A DNA stretch of 64,000 nt from Branchiostoma floridae (taxonomy: Eukaryota; Chordata; Leptocardii; Amphioxiformes; Branchiostomatidae). The DNA lies in NCBI RefSeq assembly GCF_000003815.2, contig NC_049979.1:1097865-1161864 (forward strand). The letters are read 5' to 3'. Position 1 is the first letter of the stretch, and each line of letters starts with the position of its first letter. Below the pieces are notes generated by a model that made no database searches, had not been told where the DNA came from, and saw only the letters and a list, made by a program, of their open reading frames with translations. Both the position numbers and the translations under genes were made by a program. Below are positions 43,511 to 53,782 of this stretch, in pieces.

Positions 43511-43627
43511 ACGTTTATTTGAAGGGCTAAGAAGGGCTGAGAATTGTCGTAAAAACGCACGGTACATTGCGTTTATTTGAAGGGCTGAGAAGGGCTGAGA
43601 ATTGTCGTAAAAACGCACGGTACATTT
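43511..43627. repeat. 59-bp tandem duplication
   Basis: CGTTTATTTGAAGGGCTAAG ... AAAACGCACGGTACATT occurs twice, with one difference. Confidence 0.95.
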
Positions 43628-44110
43628 TGCGACCATAGCAGACCCATCCAAGGACGAACCATTAAACCGGGCACAAAGCCGGGCGCCTTCGGCGCCCCGG
43701 CAAAAAAACGTGGATGCATGCATGAAAATTATTTGCCGTAGGTTTCCGCCGATGACAGGGCTAGGAGTGGCTTCGACTCGCAACTCCTCCCCTATATGTG
43801 TATAGTGCCTATTTCTATAAAAATCGTGACACCCATAGGTTTGAGTTCTAGACACTTGTAGATCTCTGTCAGACCGATAATAAATGCTGAAGGGAGTGAA
43901 ATGTATCACAGCAGTCGCCGTAGCTGTGTTCAGATCCCCAGTAAAACAACGACATAAGTCTCCTGCTGAGCCGTATTGAAGACTCTGTAATACTATGTGT
44001 ATCATGATAAAGTACTTCGATACCATTGCGTGTGTTAAATTGCATCAAGCACAGACCTGTTTTGGTAGAAGCAAGTCATAAATGTTAATGAACTAAGTAC
44101 TCAAAGTGTC
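43628..44110. other. No gene; strong GGGCGCCTTCGGCGCC hairpin
   Basis: CCGGGCGCCTTCGGCGCCCCGG at 43679-43700 is a tight hairpin. The remaining sequence is unrecognised. Confidence 0.5.
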
Positions 44111-44119
44111 CAATAGTAC

Positions 44120-44295
44120 TAATCTCCAAGCAGATCCTACGGTAGCATTAGATAGTATCAAAAGCGCTGCCAGAGGAGTGAAGCCGGCCTAGGAGTGTGT
44201 TTCGCTACCGAGGGAAATGGACTCCTTTTGGCTGACTACACTCCTTGGCCAGTTTGGTACTATCATATGCCATCGTGGGATCTGCTTGGAGACTA
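44120..44295 (-). mobile_element. MITE, TAATCTCCAAGCAGATCCTA subfamily, copy 3 (inverted)
   Basis: 176 bp; termini TAATCTCCAAGCAGATCCTA and GGATCTGCTTGGAGACTA. The interior is the reverse complement of the copies at 5717 and 35784. An exact 9-bp target duplication CAATAGTAC lies at 44111-44119 and 44296-44304. Confidence 0.95.
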
Positions 44296-44674
44296 CAATA
44301 GTACCGTACCCTGATAATATGCTCTGTACTCGGGCATTGGTGTGCCAACAGGGGGCGCACGAGGGCGCTTTTACAGAGGGTTCGACTACAGGTCCGATGC
44401 TACTCGCCCATGCGGAAGGAATGATCTGTCCCACAAGGCTACTCAGACCTATTACGCTTCCTGCGAACGTCCTGTGCGTGTGTGTGATCAATTATTCATC
44501 AATTAACTGATGTTCTCTTCATGATACTCCAGCGACCGTGCGCCCGGAGACGGGGTCTTTTCATCTCTCCTGCTGGAATATTCATGGCCAGCATACCGCC
44601 CGCCAGCACGGCATCGGGATAAAACAACAACAGATCAACGTAACTTGAAAGCTCATCTGTGCTGGTAGAAGTCA
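44296..44674. other. No recognisable gene
   Basis: Nothing supported. Confidence 0.45.
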
Positions 44675-44795
44675 TTATTAAACTAGTTAAACTGCAGTTT
44701 CCAGCACAAAAATTGTCTATTCCTTGACAAAGACTGGTGCTTTTCAGTCGAAAATTTGAGTCAAAATTTTGTGTTGGAAATTACTAGTTCAATAA
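44675..44795. mobile_element. Small inverted-repeat element
   Basis: AAACTAGTTAAACTGCAGTT + TCCAGCACAAAAATTG on the left and AAAATTTTGTGTTGGAAATT + ACTAGTTCAA on the right are inverted. No clear TSD. Confidence 0.6.
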
Positions 44796-45262
44796 CAGAT
44801 CAACTTGTTTATGGAGTTACATATGTCACCATTACTAAAGCTACAACCTATACCTTGTTCCTTTCATGACTGGGTCTGAAAAACTAAAAAAATACAGATC
44901 ATTACGGCACCGGTACTCTTCCTCAACCTAGACGAATGTTTTTGATATTGGAATCCGGTTTGGGTTGTATTGGTTTGATGCGTCAGAAGAAAAAAGACAC
45001 AAAATGCCACGACTTTCCATTTTTGAACATTGGCGCCCAGTAGTACCCAACAAAAGGCTAGGAATATAAAATTGTGTAAGGTAGCTTCAGGCATCTAGTA
45101 ATTTTCTGTCGACGTTACAGGTCCACCCAATCTGCTAAACTCCAAAAAGATGTTGTTGGATGCTAAATCGTTTGGTGTCCGAGCAGCTCGTTTCTGTCTC
45201 AATCCGCTTCGCTTGATGACACAGACAAGGGTAGCTAGGAAATGTAGCGATTTAGTCTCCGT
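44796..45262. other. No recognisable gene
   Basis: Nothing supported. Confidence 0.45.
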
Positions 45263-46058
45263 AACATCTGCTTGGAGGTTCTTATTCTACCTCTGCCACA
45301 TTCTCACGCACACAGTCGTCTGATTTATCCCAGCTCTACCCTGTTGTGAACAGCCTCCCTAACATCTGCTTGGAGATTACCCTTCTCACGCACACTGTCG
45401 TCTGATTTATCCCAGCTCTACTCTGTTGTGAGCAGCCTCCCTAACATCTGCTTGGAGATTACCCTTCTCACGCACACTGTCGTCTGATTTATCCCAGCTC
45501 TACTCTGTTGTGAGCAGTCTCCCTAACATCTGCTCGGAGATTACCCTTCTCACGCACACTGTCGTCTGATTTATCCCAGCTCTACTCTGTTGTGAGCAGC
45601 CTCCCTAACATCTGCTTGGAGGTTACCCTTCTCACGCACACTGCAGCCCCCCTAACATCTGCTTGGAGATTACCCTTCTCACGCACACTGTCGTCTGATT
45701 TATCCCAGCTCTACTCTGTTGTGAGCAGCCCCCCTAACATCTGCTCGGAGATTACCCTTCTCACGCACACTGTCGTCTGATTTATCCCAGCTCTACTCTG
45801 TTGTGAGCAGCCTCCCTAACATCTGCTTGGAGATTACCCTTCTCACGCACACTGTCGTCTGATTTATCCCAGCTCTACTCTGTTGTGAGCAGCCCCCCTA
45901 ACATCTGCTCGGAGATTACCCTTCTCACGCACACTGCAGCCTGATTTATCCCAGCTCTACTCTGTTGTGAGCAGCCTCCCTAACATCTGCTTGGAGGTTA
46001 CCCTTCTCACGCACACTGTCGTCTGATTTATCCCAGCTCTACTCTGTTGTGAGCAGCC
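45263..46058. repeat. 82-bp tandem array whose unit contains a transposon terminus, ~10 copies
   Basis: AACATCTGCTTGGAGATTAC starts units at 45263, 45361, 45443, 45525, 45607, 45654, 45736, 45818, 45900 and 45982. All full units are exactly 82 bp; one (45607) is cut to 47 bp by an internal deletion. The rest of the unit is CCTTCTCACGCACACTGTCG ... CCAGCTCTACTCTGTTGTGA + GCAGCC. TCTGCTTGG / TCTGCTCGG variants alternate irregularly. ATCTGCTTGGAGATTA is the terminal repeat of the MITE family. Confidence 0.96.
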
Positions 46059-46190
46059 GGAGTTATTTACGACACCCTCCTGAGCAATAAACCTAATCTC
46101 CGATACCACAAGTAATATGGAATCAATTGTTCGGCATACAGGCAAATAATTCACGCGGATCAGAGAATGGACATAAATTTCACTGAAAGT
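46059..46190. promoter_or_regulatory. Paired island A, copy 1 (with 52551-52680)
   Basis: TATTTACGACACCCTCCTGAGCAATAAA-type start, then ATACCACAAGTAATATGGAA + TCAATTG and CATAAATTTCA. The copy reads TAATTTATGGCACCCGCCTG, CAATAAA, CTACCACAGGTAATATGGGA + TCAATTGG and GTAAATTTCATC. Non-coding and colinear with four other pairs. Confidence 0.55.
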
Positions 46191-47564
46191 CAGTTGCAGT
46201 TTGAAATGGTAACGGTTTTGTGGTAGGATAAGCGGTGCAGCTCTGGGTGTTCTGTACCTTTAGACAGTGACGGAAAGCATTATTTGCTGTTCAAACAGCA
46301 CATCAGCGAAATATCTATGTTAAACGTGGGATGATATTGACATTAATAGGACAAAAAGTGATGTAGAGTTGTCAGCAAGCCATGTGAAGAATATCTGTAC
46401 GTGCCATTTGCAAATTAGCTGGTGTCCTCTGCAGGAAACTGTTCGACACTTCAATGTCAAAGCCCTGCATGGTCGACTTGCTGCTGTCAGTATTTTGCAG
46501 GCAACCACTATTTTGTCAGATACGGAGTGATTTGGTAAGAGGTGAGATCTACATGATTGATTTTGTACGTACACACGATCTGTATTGGACGCGAACATTT
46601 CCGGCTCGTTGCCCTAATAAACTTCCCATTTTTCACCAATAATCATCCGGTGATTTTTCACATCTAACCGCATCTTTGCCAACACGCAATACGAACGTTG
46701 CCGTCGACAGGCTTCACCGACTGTCAGCAGCTGCTACTAACAGTTGACATGACTTCAGTTTTACATGCATTTGTTGTTTGAAGTACTAAACAGCAACATT
46801 TTATTAATGGAGGATTTACAAATACAAAGTGATGTTAGATTATATTTTCATCAGTCAGTATCAAAGATACCACGGTTACGAGAGGTACACGGTCTTCGTG
46901 ATGCTTCTGGCCGGCTCTAATGCAGTAAAAATCTGGCGTTGCCTCCTGACAGTCTCAACGAGAGAAAACAAATGTTTCTGCACATCGAGGTTAAACAGAA
47001 GGGACTCTAGTGAATACTTGGCGGTTGTACGGGGCAAGACTCCCAACCCAACAGGACATAAATATCACGATACTGACAGAGTCAATCTCCACCAGAATTT
47101 TTTTTTGACCAAATAGAATATTTTGTCGCTACCGAAGGATACCATAGGATAAAACTTGGCAACTGCTACCCTAACGACAGAGTACACAGACGTACTCTCC
47201 TTGCTAACTATCCACCCTATTTTGTGCCATATTTCGTATTCATAACCCCCATGGAAAGACCTGGTGGAAAGCTGCGCGTAGAGAAGACCCAGTGATTATA
47301 AAACAGTGAATTACAATACACCCGGCCCACTGGCTCTGTTTGCCTTGCTTATGATATCACATAGGGCATTCAAATTACAGCTTCAACGAGATTCATCTTC
47401 AAAGCCCCTGTTACAAACCAAACAAGTATTGCACTGTGAGGATCATCAAAGATAGCCAACCATGGCGGAATAATCAAGATTAAGTCAGCTAGGAAGATCA
47501 GGGATGTTTTGACAGGATGGAAAACGCTTCTGAAATACTATCACGCACAGTCCGCGGCTTATAA
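46191..47564. other. No recognisable gene
   Basis: Unique-looking sequence; open frames are short and unrecognised. Confidence 0.5.
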
Positions 47565-47640
47565 AAGAGATCTCCCAGATCCATCATTAGACGAGAGTCT
47601 ATAACAGGCGCCCCGGGCGGCGGTCCCATGGTACTGGTGA
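47565..47640. promoter_or_regulatory. Paired island B, copy 1 (with 54969-55055)
   Basis: GAGATCTCCCAGATCCATCA + TTAGACGAGAGTCTATAACA versus GAGACCTTCCAGATCAGTCA + TAACACGAGAGCCTACAACA, then GGTCCCATGG versus AGTCCCTTGG. Confidence 0.5.
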
Positions 47641-48514
47641 AAGTGCAGCTCCCTTAGTTTAGAGGACACATCCGCCGGAGGAAACCCCCGAGGGAACGTC
47701 CAGCTGAAAAGGCAGAGAGAAAAGGGGGTCCTTTCGACGAGGCATCAATTTACCGCTTTCGCAGTTTATCTCAATTCCCATGAATATGACTCTATAGAAA
47801 TTACGGTTTTTGATTGCTCAAAATCAACCGGCAACAATGTGTGCATTTCTCTACACGTGGATCAGAATGGGATGTATTGCAACGGAGGGGGCACATTAAC
47901 GATTAAAAGGTTGAGGTCAAGCACTTTCATGTGAAGCTTGTTTTGTGTCTGTACAACTGAGCTTAAGATTTATAACGGTATGACACAGAGTGCAAACAGG
48001 GAAGCTATGCTTCTAGGTTTGAATCTGTAGTGTAAAAGTCTGACATGACGCTCATCAGAGGTTTTACGGTAGCAGCTCTAAAAATTCAAAATGTCCATCA
48101 GAAGGCGAACCGTAGATATTCTTTGATTTACAGCAAACGTAGCGGTTATTGTAGCTCACTACGCAATCCATGTCCATCTAGTTGTGAAGGGTTGCATGTT
48201 TTGTCGAAACCTCTCCATCTCATGTTGCTTACAAACAGCTTCAGTTTCTCAACTGTTTTCAATCTAGTCCTTATCACGTGAATGATCTAAAAGATACCAG
48301 CATCCTCATATTTTCCATTTACGATTTCCATTCCATAAACGTGTCGTCCGTATCAATCGTAGCTTGTTAAATCAGCTTTGCGTGTCAGAGATGTGCGCTT
48401 AAGAGGATTACGAATGTCATTTTCCAGCCAATCACGACAGAAAACAAGCTGTTACCTACATACATCATCCGGAATCCACTTTGTGCTTTTTGACACCTTC
48501 CAACGACATTTTCA
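47641..48514. other. No recognisable gene
   Basis: Nothing supported. Confidence 0.45.
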
Positions 48515-48695
48515 TCGCCGTGATGCATGACGGACACTTGTTTTCCATCAGGCCCGTAAATCCCTGTTAGCAGCCAATCAAAGTTTATAATAAAGCTGTT
48601 TGCTGTGGACACAGTCCTGATGGTTGTAACGGTCTGAGGTCATCAAATCCTCGTTCTCTGATGTCGAAAACGGCGATACAGTTAGCCTTTAATAG
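48515..48695. promoter_or_regulatory. Paired island C, copy 1 (with 55702-55910)
   Basis: GTGATGCATGACGG, GCCCGTAAATCCCTGTTAGC + AGCCAATCA and GTTTATAATAAAGCTGTTTG, ending TAGCCTTTAAT. Contains a CCAAT core. The minus strand is open in one frame through the core, but amino-acid changes and a local duplication in copy 2 argue against coding. Confidence 0.6.
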
Positions 48696-48980
48696 GGAGC
48701 CCGGATACGCGTTAAAGTGTCATGTAAAGTAGCGCTCCGCAAATAGAGAGGCAGAGAAAGCTGTCAAACTTCGAAAACTTAGCTCAACAATTTCGTTATG
48801 CTCTTTTAGATGTTTTTAAAAAGTGTTTTTATCTCTACAGTTGAATATAATGCACATTTATGTGAAACGATTGGATATCACTCTAGCCCTCAGCCCAGAC
48901 CCTTAAATAAATCTTTCATTGCCCCTTTTCATGATGAATCTGTCCCCATGGAAACATAAAATCATTTAGAACATCAACAG

Positions 48981-49028
48981 TTTATCCGGAAAGGGTTTTC
49001 CTGTCAGATGGATGATGGATGCGGACAG
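48981..49028. promoter_or_regulatory. Paired island D, copy 1 (with 56578-56628)
   Basis: TTTATCCGGAAAGGGTTTTC + CTGTCAGATGGATGATGGAT versus TTTTCCCGGAAAGGGCCTGA + TTGTCATGGATGATGGATCT. Confidence 0.5.
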
Positions 49029-49235
49029 AATCTAACTATCTCCACCCCTCGTCTTCCAGATGAACACAGCTGTACGTAGATGTCAGGGCCATGTTGAAGA
49101 CTTGTTGTTGAACGCTAGTTTTCCTCCTATCTCACGGACCATCGGGATAATGTCATTATCAGATGCCATTTCGATATAATGCAGTATAATCCCCTTGAAA
49201 TGAAGGCCGCCGAAGCCGCCCGAAATTGGCTAATT

Positions 49236-49380
49236 ACGGTAATTGAAGCTGGATAGTTTTGTGTGATGTTCCTAATAGGGAAATTGATATGGATCCATGT
49301 AGCCCGGGGGCTGACATAAATCTTTCAGCGAGAGGCCGTCACGACATCCGCGGCGATGTGCACGCGATATCCGCCGGTAT
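49236..49380. promoter_or_regulatory. Paired island E, copy 1 (with 57698-57840)
   Basis: GTAATTGAAGCTGGATAGTT versus GCAATTGAGGCTTGATAGTT; CATAAATCTTTCAGCGAGAG versus CATGAATGTTTCAGTGAGGC; GATGTGCACGCGATATCCG versus TATGTGCACGCGACATCTG. Confidence 0.55.
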
Positions 49381-49474
49381 GTAGGGTCAGCTGGAGATTG
49401 GGACCTGGACTGGAAGGGTTGTGACTTGCTTATGCTCCTATGTAGATCCTTCCATGTTATTTGAAGACGATCTC

Positions 49475-49505
49475 TGTTTGTTTGTTTATTTATTTATTAG
49501 CAAAT
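49475..49505 (-). repeat. (TTTG)n(TTTA)n tract
   Basis: Simple repeat that could be the tail of a retroelement on the minus strand; no element body is recognised next to it. Confidence 0.7.
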
Positions 49506-49739
49506 GTGACAAACTACTTTACACAGACTCTCAGGCAGCGTTACGTAGCACATCACTATAGCATTATCAATAAATCTGCAACCTATCTAATGGGTTACTA
49601 GTAATTTAAAATCAGTCTACGATCTATTTGGGTTGAGTTACCAGAATTTCACTATGATTGCCATCTTTGTTAGTTGTAATCTTGCCCACATGGCACTCAA
49701 ATATAGCTGAAGTAGTCGCTCTTCAAGCAGGTTCATATT

Positions 49740-50090
49740 GGGCATTCCACCAGTTCAGCATTGCCGCCTCCTCACCCCATCCATCTGCACGGCGGCACTG
49801 ACAGGAGCCTGGCTGTTGAGGACAGAGACAAATGGCTTCACACCACGGAATGTCTTTTCACCTGTCAACAAATCGTTCTTTTTCGTGACTGCAGCTATTT
49901 CTGTCGCCAGTCTGGCTGCAACCAGGCTGCCAGGGCATTAGAGTGCATCAGCTCGTTCCTGCCACTGTTCTGTGACAGACTGAGGGTCCGGACGCCGCTC
50001 AAGGACATGGTCATCCTCAGGGACGGGGTGGCGATCTGGTCGCATTCTTCACCAGAGTCTGGACTATGTCCTAGCGTTTTTTTGCCCTGA
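49740..50090 (+). pseudogene. Unassigned coding-like remnant
   Basis: From about 49740 one plus frame is open for ~115 codons with CLFTCQQIVLFRDCSYFC, SGCNQAARALECISSFLPLF and LKDMVILRDGVAIWSHSS, in a locally G+C-richer stretch. It follows a CTCTTCAAGCAG acceptor-like site. Part of the opposite strand is also open, so coding status is uncertain. No domain is recognised. It could be an exon or a gene fragment carried by a repeat. Confidence 0.25.
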
Positions 50091-50870
50091 ACGGACTTTC
50101 CTTCACGTACAAATTCTTCACACTGACATCTCCATCGACTAACAGGATGAGATGGTTGACATTTTCATGCATATACTAGTACTTTCAATGGCTATCCATT
50201 CGCAGATGATAGCTGGATTGTTAAAAAGTCATCTTCCTTTCCCTCGGTATACGTAAGTCGAATTCAGTCATTTCTATACAGTGAAATAGCCTGGAAGCCA
50301 GACACCAAAGGAAAGACACCACACGCAATAATCAGCATACACAATGGGAATTATTGGCCTGTCCGATATCAGGCTTATTAATTTTGAGCCTAGAAATGAC
50401 CGAGTTGGATGATTACAGATAAAATCAGCTGCAGGGCTTAAGCCACGTGCAATTCGGATCGCAATAGATGGGTAGATAACAGTAGACCATGTAGATGTGC
50501 ACGTGCATATGGATTTGGACTTCAGCTGGTGTTTGTCTGGATTAAACTGGCGTCAGTTATCCGAAGCAAGATTAAGCTCCTGCAGTCGTCATGTATAATG
50601 GACTCGCAATGACAAACGGCGTGTCAACTGCGTTGATACATTAATCAATGACTTCCTGTTGTCAGTCCTTTAAAGACTTTAACCAGTCAACGTACTTCGA
50701 TAAACCAATCAGGAAACGTGGATCCAATCGTGACCAACTTGAGTGGCTACATGGCGGCCCACATGGTTTAGTGAAGTAACAGACAGAATGAGAACATTAT
50801 ACTGGTCTAAGACAAATCGGTACGTGGATAGAACTTGGGAATGCCAAGAATGGAGGGCGTGTTGGTCTGC
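50091..50870. other. No recognisable gene
   Basis: TAGCCTGGAAGCCAGACACC at 50288 resembles the start of the hairpin repeat at 13446. Nothing else supported. Confidence 0.45.
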
Positions 50871-51060
50871 AGAGGCGGTCACATCAAACACATTCCCAGA
50901 GACAGTATGTTAGAATATTACAGATCATCATGTGGTCCCATGGGAATATATCGCAGGTGCGGTGTAATAGTATGTTTCCTGTGTACGTTTGTTAAGACTG
51001 AGATAGACAACCTGTATCTACCCGTTCGAGGCGTGAACGTACAATAAAGTTTTTTTTCAT
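50871..51060 (+). repeat. Repeat pair, copy 2 (with 36931-37010), ending in AATAAAG-T-run
   Basis: The frame reads GGHIKHIPRDSMLEYYRSSC and continues open to 51047. It is followed by GTACAATAAAGTTTTTTTTC, which looks like a retroelement 3' end. Possibly a LINE or SINE tail. Confidence 0.5.
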
Positions 51061-51089
51061 TTCATAATCAGCTCACAGTAATGCATAGG

Positions 51090-51268
51090 TTACGTTTCCA
51101 TACCGGGGCTCGACCGGGCAACTTTCGGGACCGAAATACAGGATACAAAAGACACCAGAATACACAAAACATAAAAAGTAGAGTCGTGGGTATGATTTGT
51201 GTTTATTTCTAGGTATACATTTTTATTTTTCGTTTCCTAAAACAGCCCGGGTTGGAAATGCGACCCAA
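51090..51268. mobile_element. MITE, ACATTTCCAAACCGGGGC family, copy 5
   Basis: ACGTTTCCATACCGGGGCTC ... ACTTTCGGGACCGAAATAC on the left; TTTTTCGTTTCCTAAAACAG + CCCGGGTTGGAAATGCGAC on the right. The interior (AAGACACCAGAATACACAAA, AGTCGTGGGTAT) matches 59369-59561. Confidence 0.85.
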
Positions 51269-51352
51269 ACGGGTATCTGGAATCGATATCACGTGGTACG
51301 CATGAAACATGACCAGGCACTACATCTCCTGCTGCCTTGTCGGCAATCATAA

Positions 51353-51495
51353 CAGCATTACACACTTGTTATACCGAATCAACATCACATCCAAGTAGCC
51401 AATAACACAGACGGTAATTAAATCTCCCCTGATAATGCATTCTTTACGAGATGTCTCCATGTAAAATTAAATTTGACAGTCTCTTATGGAGAAAC
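51353..51495. promoter_or_regulatory. Conserved island or old repeat, copy 2 (pair with 39847-39985)
   Basis: CATTACACACTTGTTATAC, GCCAATAAC, GGTAATTAAATCTCCCCTGA + TAATGCAT and CTTTACGAG. See copy 1. Confidence 0.45.
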
Positions 51496-52145
51496 CCAGC
51501 TGAGGCGTTCTGTTGCGTTCTGTTGCACGCTGATGCAGCTACAGGCACACAACTTAACAGCGATGCACTCTTGTTATCACCACGGCACTGAAGGGATAAA
51601 GACACGTGCCGAAGAACGGTGCAAGACGCTTTTAAATCAAATTAATATATAGTTGCCTCTCTCTTTATACATAAACCTCAAATACGCATAGACAAGCCAC
51701 CAACTGCACTTAACTATCGAGGGCTAATTAGGCTAGTTAGTCTCCAAGCTAACAATTAGAGAAAAGGCTGCAATGTTTAATGCCTTTAAATACAGACTTG
51801 CTGCCGACAGATCTTCGCGCAGTGATCGAGAGAACACCGACCCAGACGTTTCTCTTTCGAGCTCGCAGACTGATCGAGGACGTAGTATCTTCCTACTGTG
51901 GGACGCTTAACCGAAGAACGCTGCGATGTAACCTCCGAACATCTGCTTGGAGATACCTAGTGACCACTTGGCAGCTTTTGAATGGACCTCTTCGTCTTTA
52001 ACCTGAAAAGCACTTTGACGATACTTCCCAGGCAGACATAATGCAATGACGTTTCCGTCCAGACCTATCATAGCCGTCCTATCATAGCCGTCCTATCATA
52101 ACCGTCCTATCATACTTCCTTCGAGAGTCCTTCCCATTCGTTCTT
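51496..52145. other. No gene; lone MITE end and a 15-bp tandem tract
   Basis: GAACATCTGCTTGGAGATAC at 51938 is an isolated terminus. CCTATCATAGCCGT repeats four times at about 52063-52113. Confidence 0.6.
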
Positions 52146-52245
52146 NNNNNNNNNNNNNNNNNNNNNNNNNNNNNNNNNNNNNNNNNNNNNNNNNNNNNNN
52201 NNNNNNNNNNNNNNNNNNNNNNNNNNNNNNNNNNNNNNNNNNNNN
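52146..52245. other. Assembly gap (100 N, probably nominal)
   Basis: Exactly 100 N. Confidence 1.
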
Positions 52246-52498
52246 ACTAAAAGTGGCAGAATACCCCCCCCCCCCCTCCGACTAGTGACCTCTCGGGCCA
52301 TATTTGACCAGTTTGTACTATTTTCCAGCATCCTAAGAAGAGCGGTGGAGACAGAATCACGCCAGCCACCGGATGCCTACTATAAGTGGCCAGAAGAGCA
52401 CACACCCCGACTAGTGAACCTCTCGGGCCATATTTGACCAGTTTGTACTATTTTCCAGCATCCTAAAAAGAAAAGCGGAGACAGAATCACGCCAGCCA
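52246..52498. repeat. ~124-bp tandem duplication
   Basis: CGACTAGTGACCTCTCGGGC + CATATTTGACCAGTTTGTAC ... GACAGAATCACGCCAGCCAC occurs twice (52278- and 52408-). A C-run at 52266-52276 abuts the first copy. More copies may lie in the gap. Confidence 0.92.
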
Positions 52499-52550
52499 CG
52501 GCACCACGCACCAACTCTGATTTATGTCCGACAGCGCCGTTCCGAACAGC

Positions 52551-52680
52551 CCGGCTAATTTATGGCACCCGCCTGGGCAATAAAGATCAGCGCTTCTACC
52601 ACAGGTAATATGGGATCAATTGGCTGATATAAAGGAAGAGAATTCATCTGGCATTTATAAAGGTCGTAAATTTCATCGCG
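52551..52680. promoter_or_regulatory. Paired island A, copy 2
   Basis: See 46059-46190. Followed by a CG-rich stretch (52700-52760). Confidence 0.55.
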
Positions 52681-52981
52681 ATTTTGAAGACGACGTCCTA
52701 GCCGCACACAGTGGAGCCCGCGGTGTGGGAGTTAGACATGCACCGCGGGGGTGAGCAGTAGGTAAAGTTCACGTGCACGGAAGGGGCGCTTCAATACAGT
52801 AATGTTATCGTTATTACTTTTATCATCGCAGCATGCTTTTTTTGCGTGTGTTTTATTCATGTTTGACATAAGTGGAGTAAAATGAGCCACAATTCTCAGC
52901 GGCGATGGCCGACCTGCCCTGCCCTGGCTAGCTGACTCCTCTGGCGAATCATTCACTATAATTGGCCAATCTCTACTACCC

Positions 52982-53782
52982 AACTAGAAAGGCCGACATT
53001 TGCTTGAGAGCAAATACAGCATATTTCAGCCATCTCCCTCATGCAACAATAGGCCTTGAGGTCGTTGACCCCTTAGGCCATTGGAAAATGACCCAAAAAT
53101 TTCCCAAATATATCATTTTAAATTGTTCCATGCCAAAAATTATAAATGGGTCATTTGAATAAATATCTAGAGCACCCCTTTACCAAATTTCGGGTCATTT
53201 GGTTGTAAAACGAGGGAACAGGAGCCAAAAATGTCCAATTTTTGTCAAAAAATGGCCATAAAATCGCAATATTGAGCATTATGTTGTACTGTATGGAAAA
53301 ACTGTTATTGATTTCATGTGCACATAATTGAAGGGCACTTTTATACCAAATTTCAGGTCATTCGGTTGTAAAACGAGGGTACAGGAGGCAAAAATGTGCT
53401 TTTTTTGTCAAAAAATGGCCAAAAATTGCAAAATTAAGCATTTTGTTGTACCATATGCCAAAAGTGTTATTAAATCTGGGTGTGCATATGATCAGGGCAC
53501 CTTTGTACCAAATTTCATGTCATTCGGCTGTAATACCAGGGTACAGGAGCCCAAAATATACATAAAAATTGACAAAAACCTCAATAAAATCATTTTAAAG
53601 GCAGATATGAAAAAAATGAAAAAAAAAGCCCGAGGGTATTGGCCCACTCTACCCTTGTGCCAAATTTCAAGTCAATCGGTTCAGGAACAACGGAGATACC
53701 GTGTTCCGAAGATTTGACAGGAGAAAGAAACATTACGAATACAATATATTTCACCATACCTATGGTATGGCTGAAATATAAC
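52982..53782 (+). mobile_element. Helitron-like non-autonomous element, short copy
   Basis: 801 bp. Same start and end as 15762-17451, the same 13-bp subterminal inverted pair (53021-53033, 53767-53779) and the same hairpin (53754-53770), but only one GAAAGAAA in place of the long (GAAA)n and no 120-bp array. The body has repeated TACCAAATTTCAGGTCATTC + GGTTGTAAAAC modules about 150-180 bp apart. Open frames in it are not genes. Confidence 0.65.

Noticed and set aside
45263-46058. Possible CRISPR-like array (regular repeats)
   Set aside because: The whole 82-bp unit is repeated with no unique spacers, and the genome is animal; it is a minisatellite.
48385-48612. Minus-strand open frame across island C
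   Set aside because: The paired copy at 55.7 kb carries a 33-bp duplication and amino-acid-changing differences, so the similarity is not protein-like.
53328-53717. 129-codon plus-strand frame
   Set aside because: It lies within the Helitron-like repeat body; the counterpart in the 15762-17451 copy is not open in the same way.
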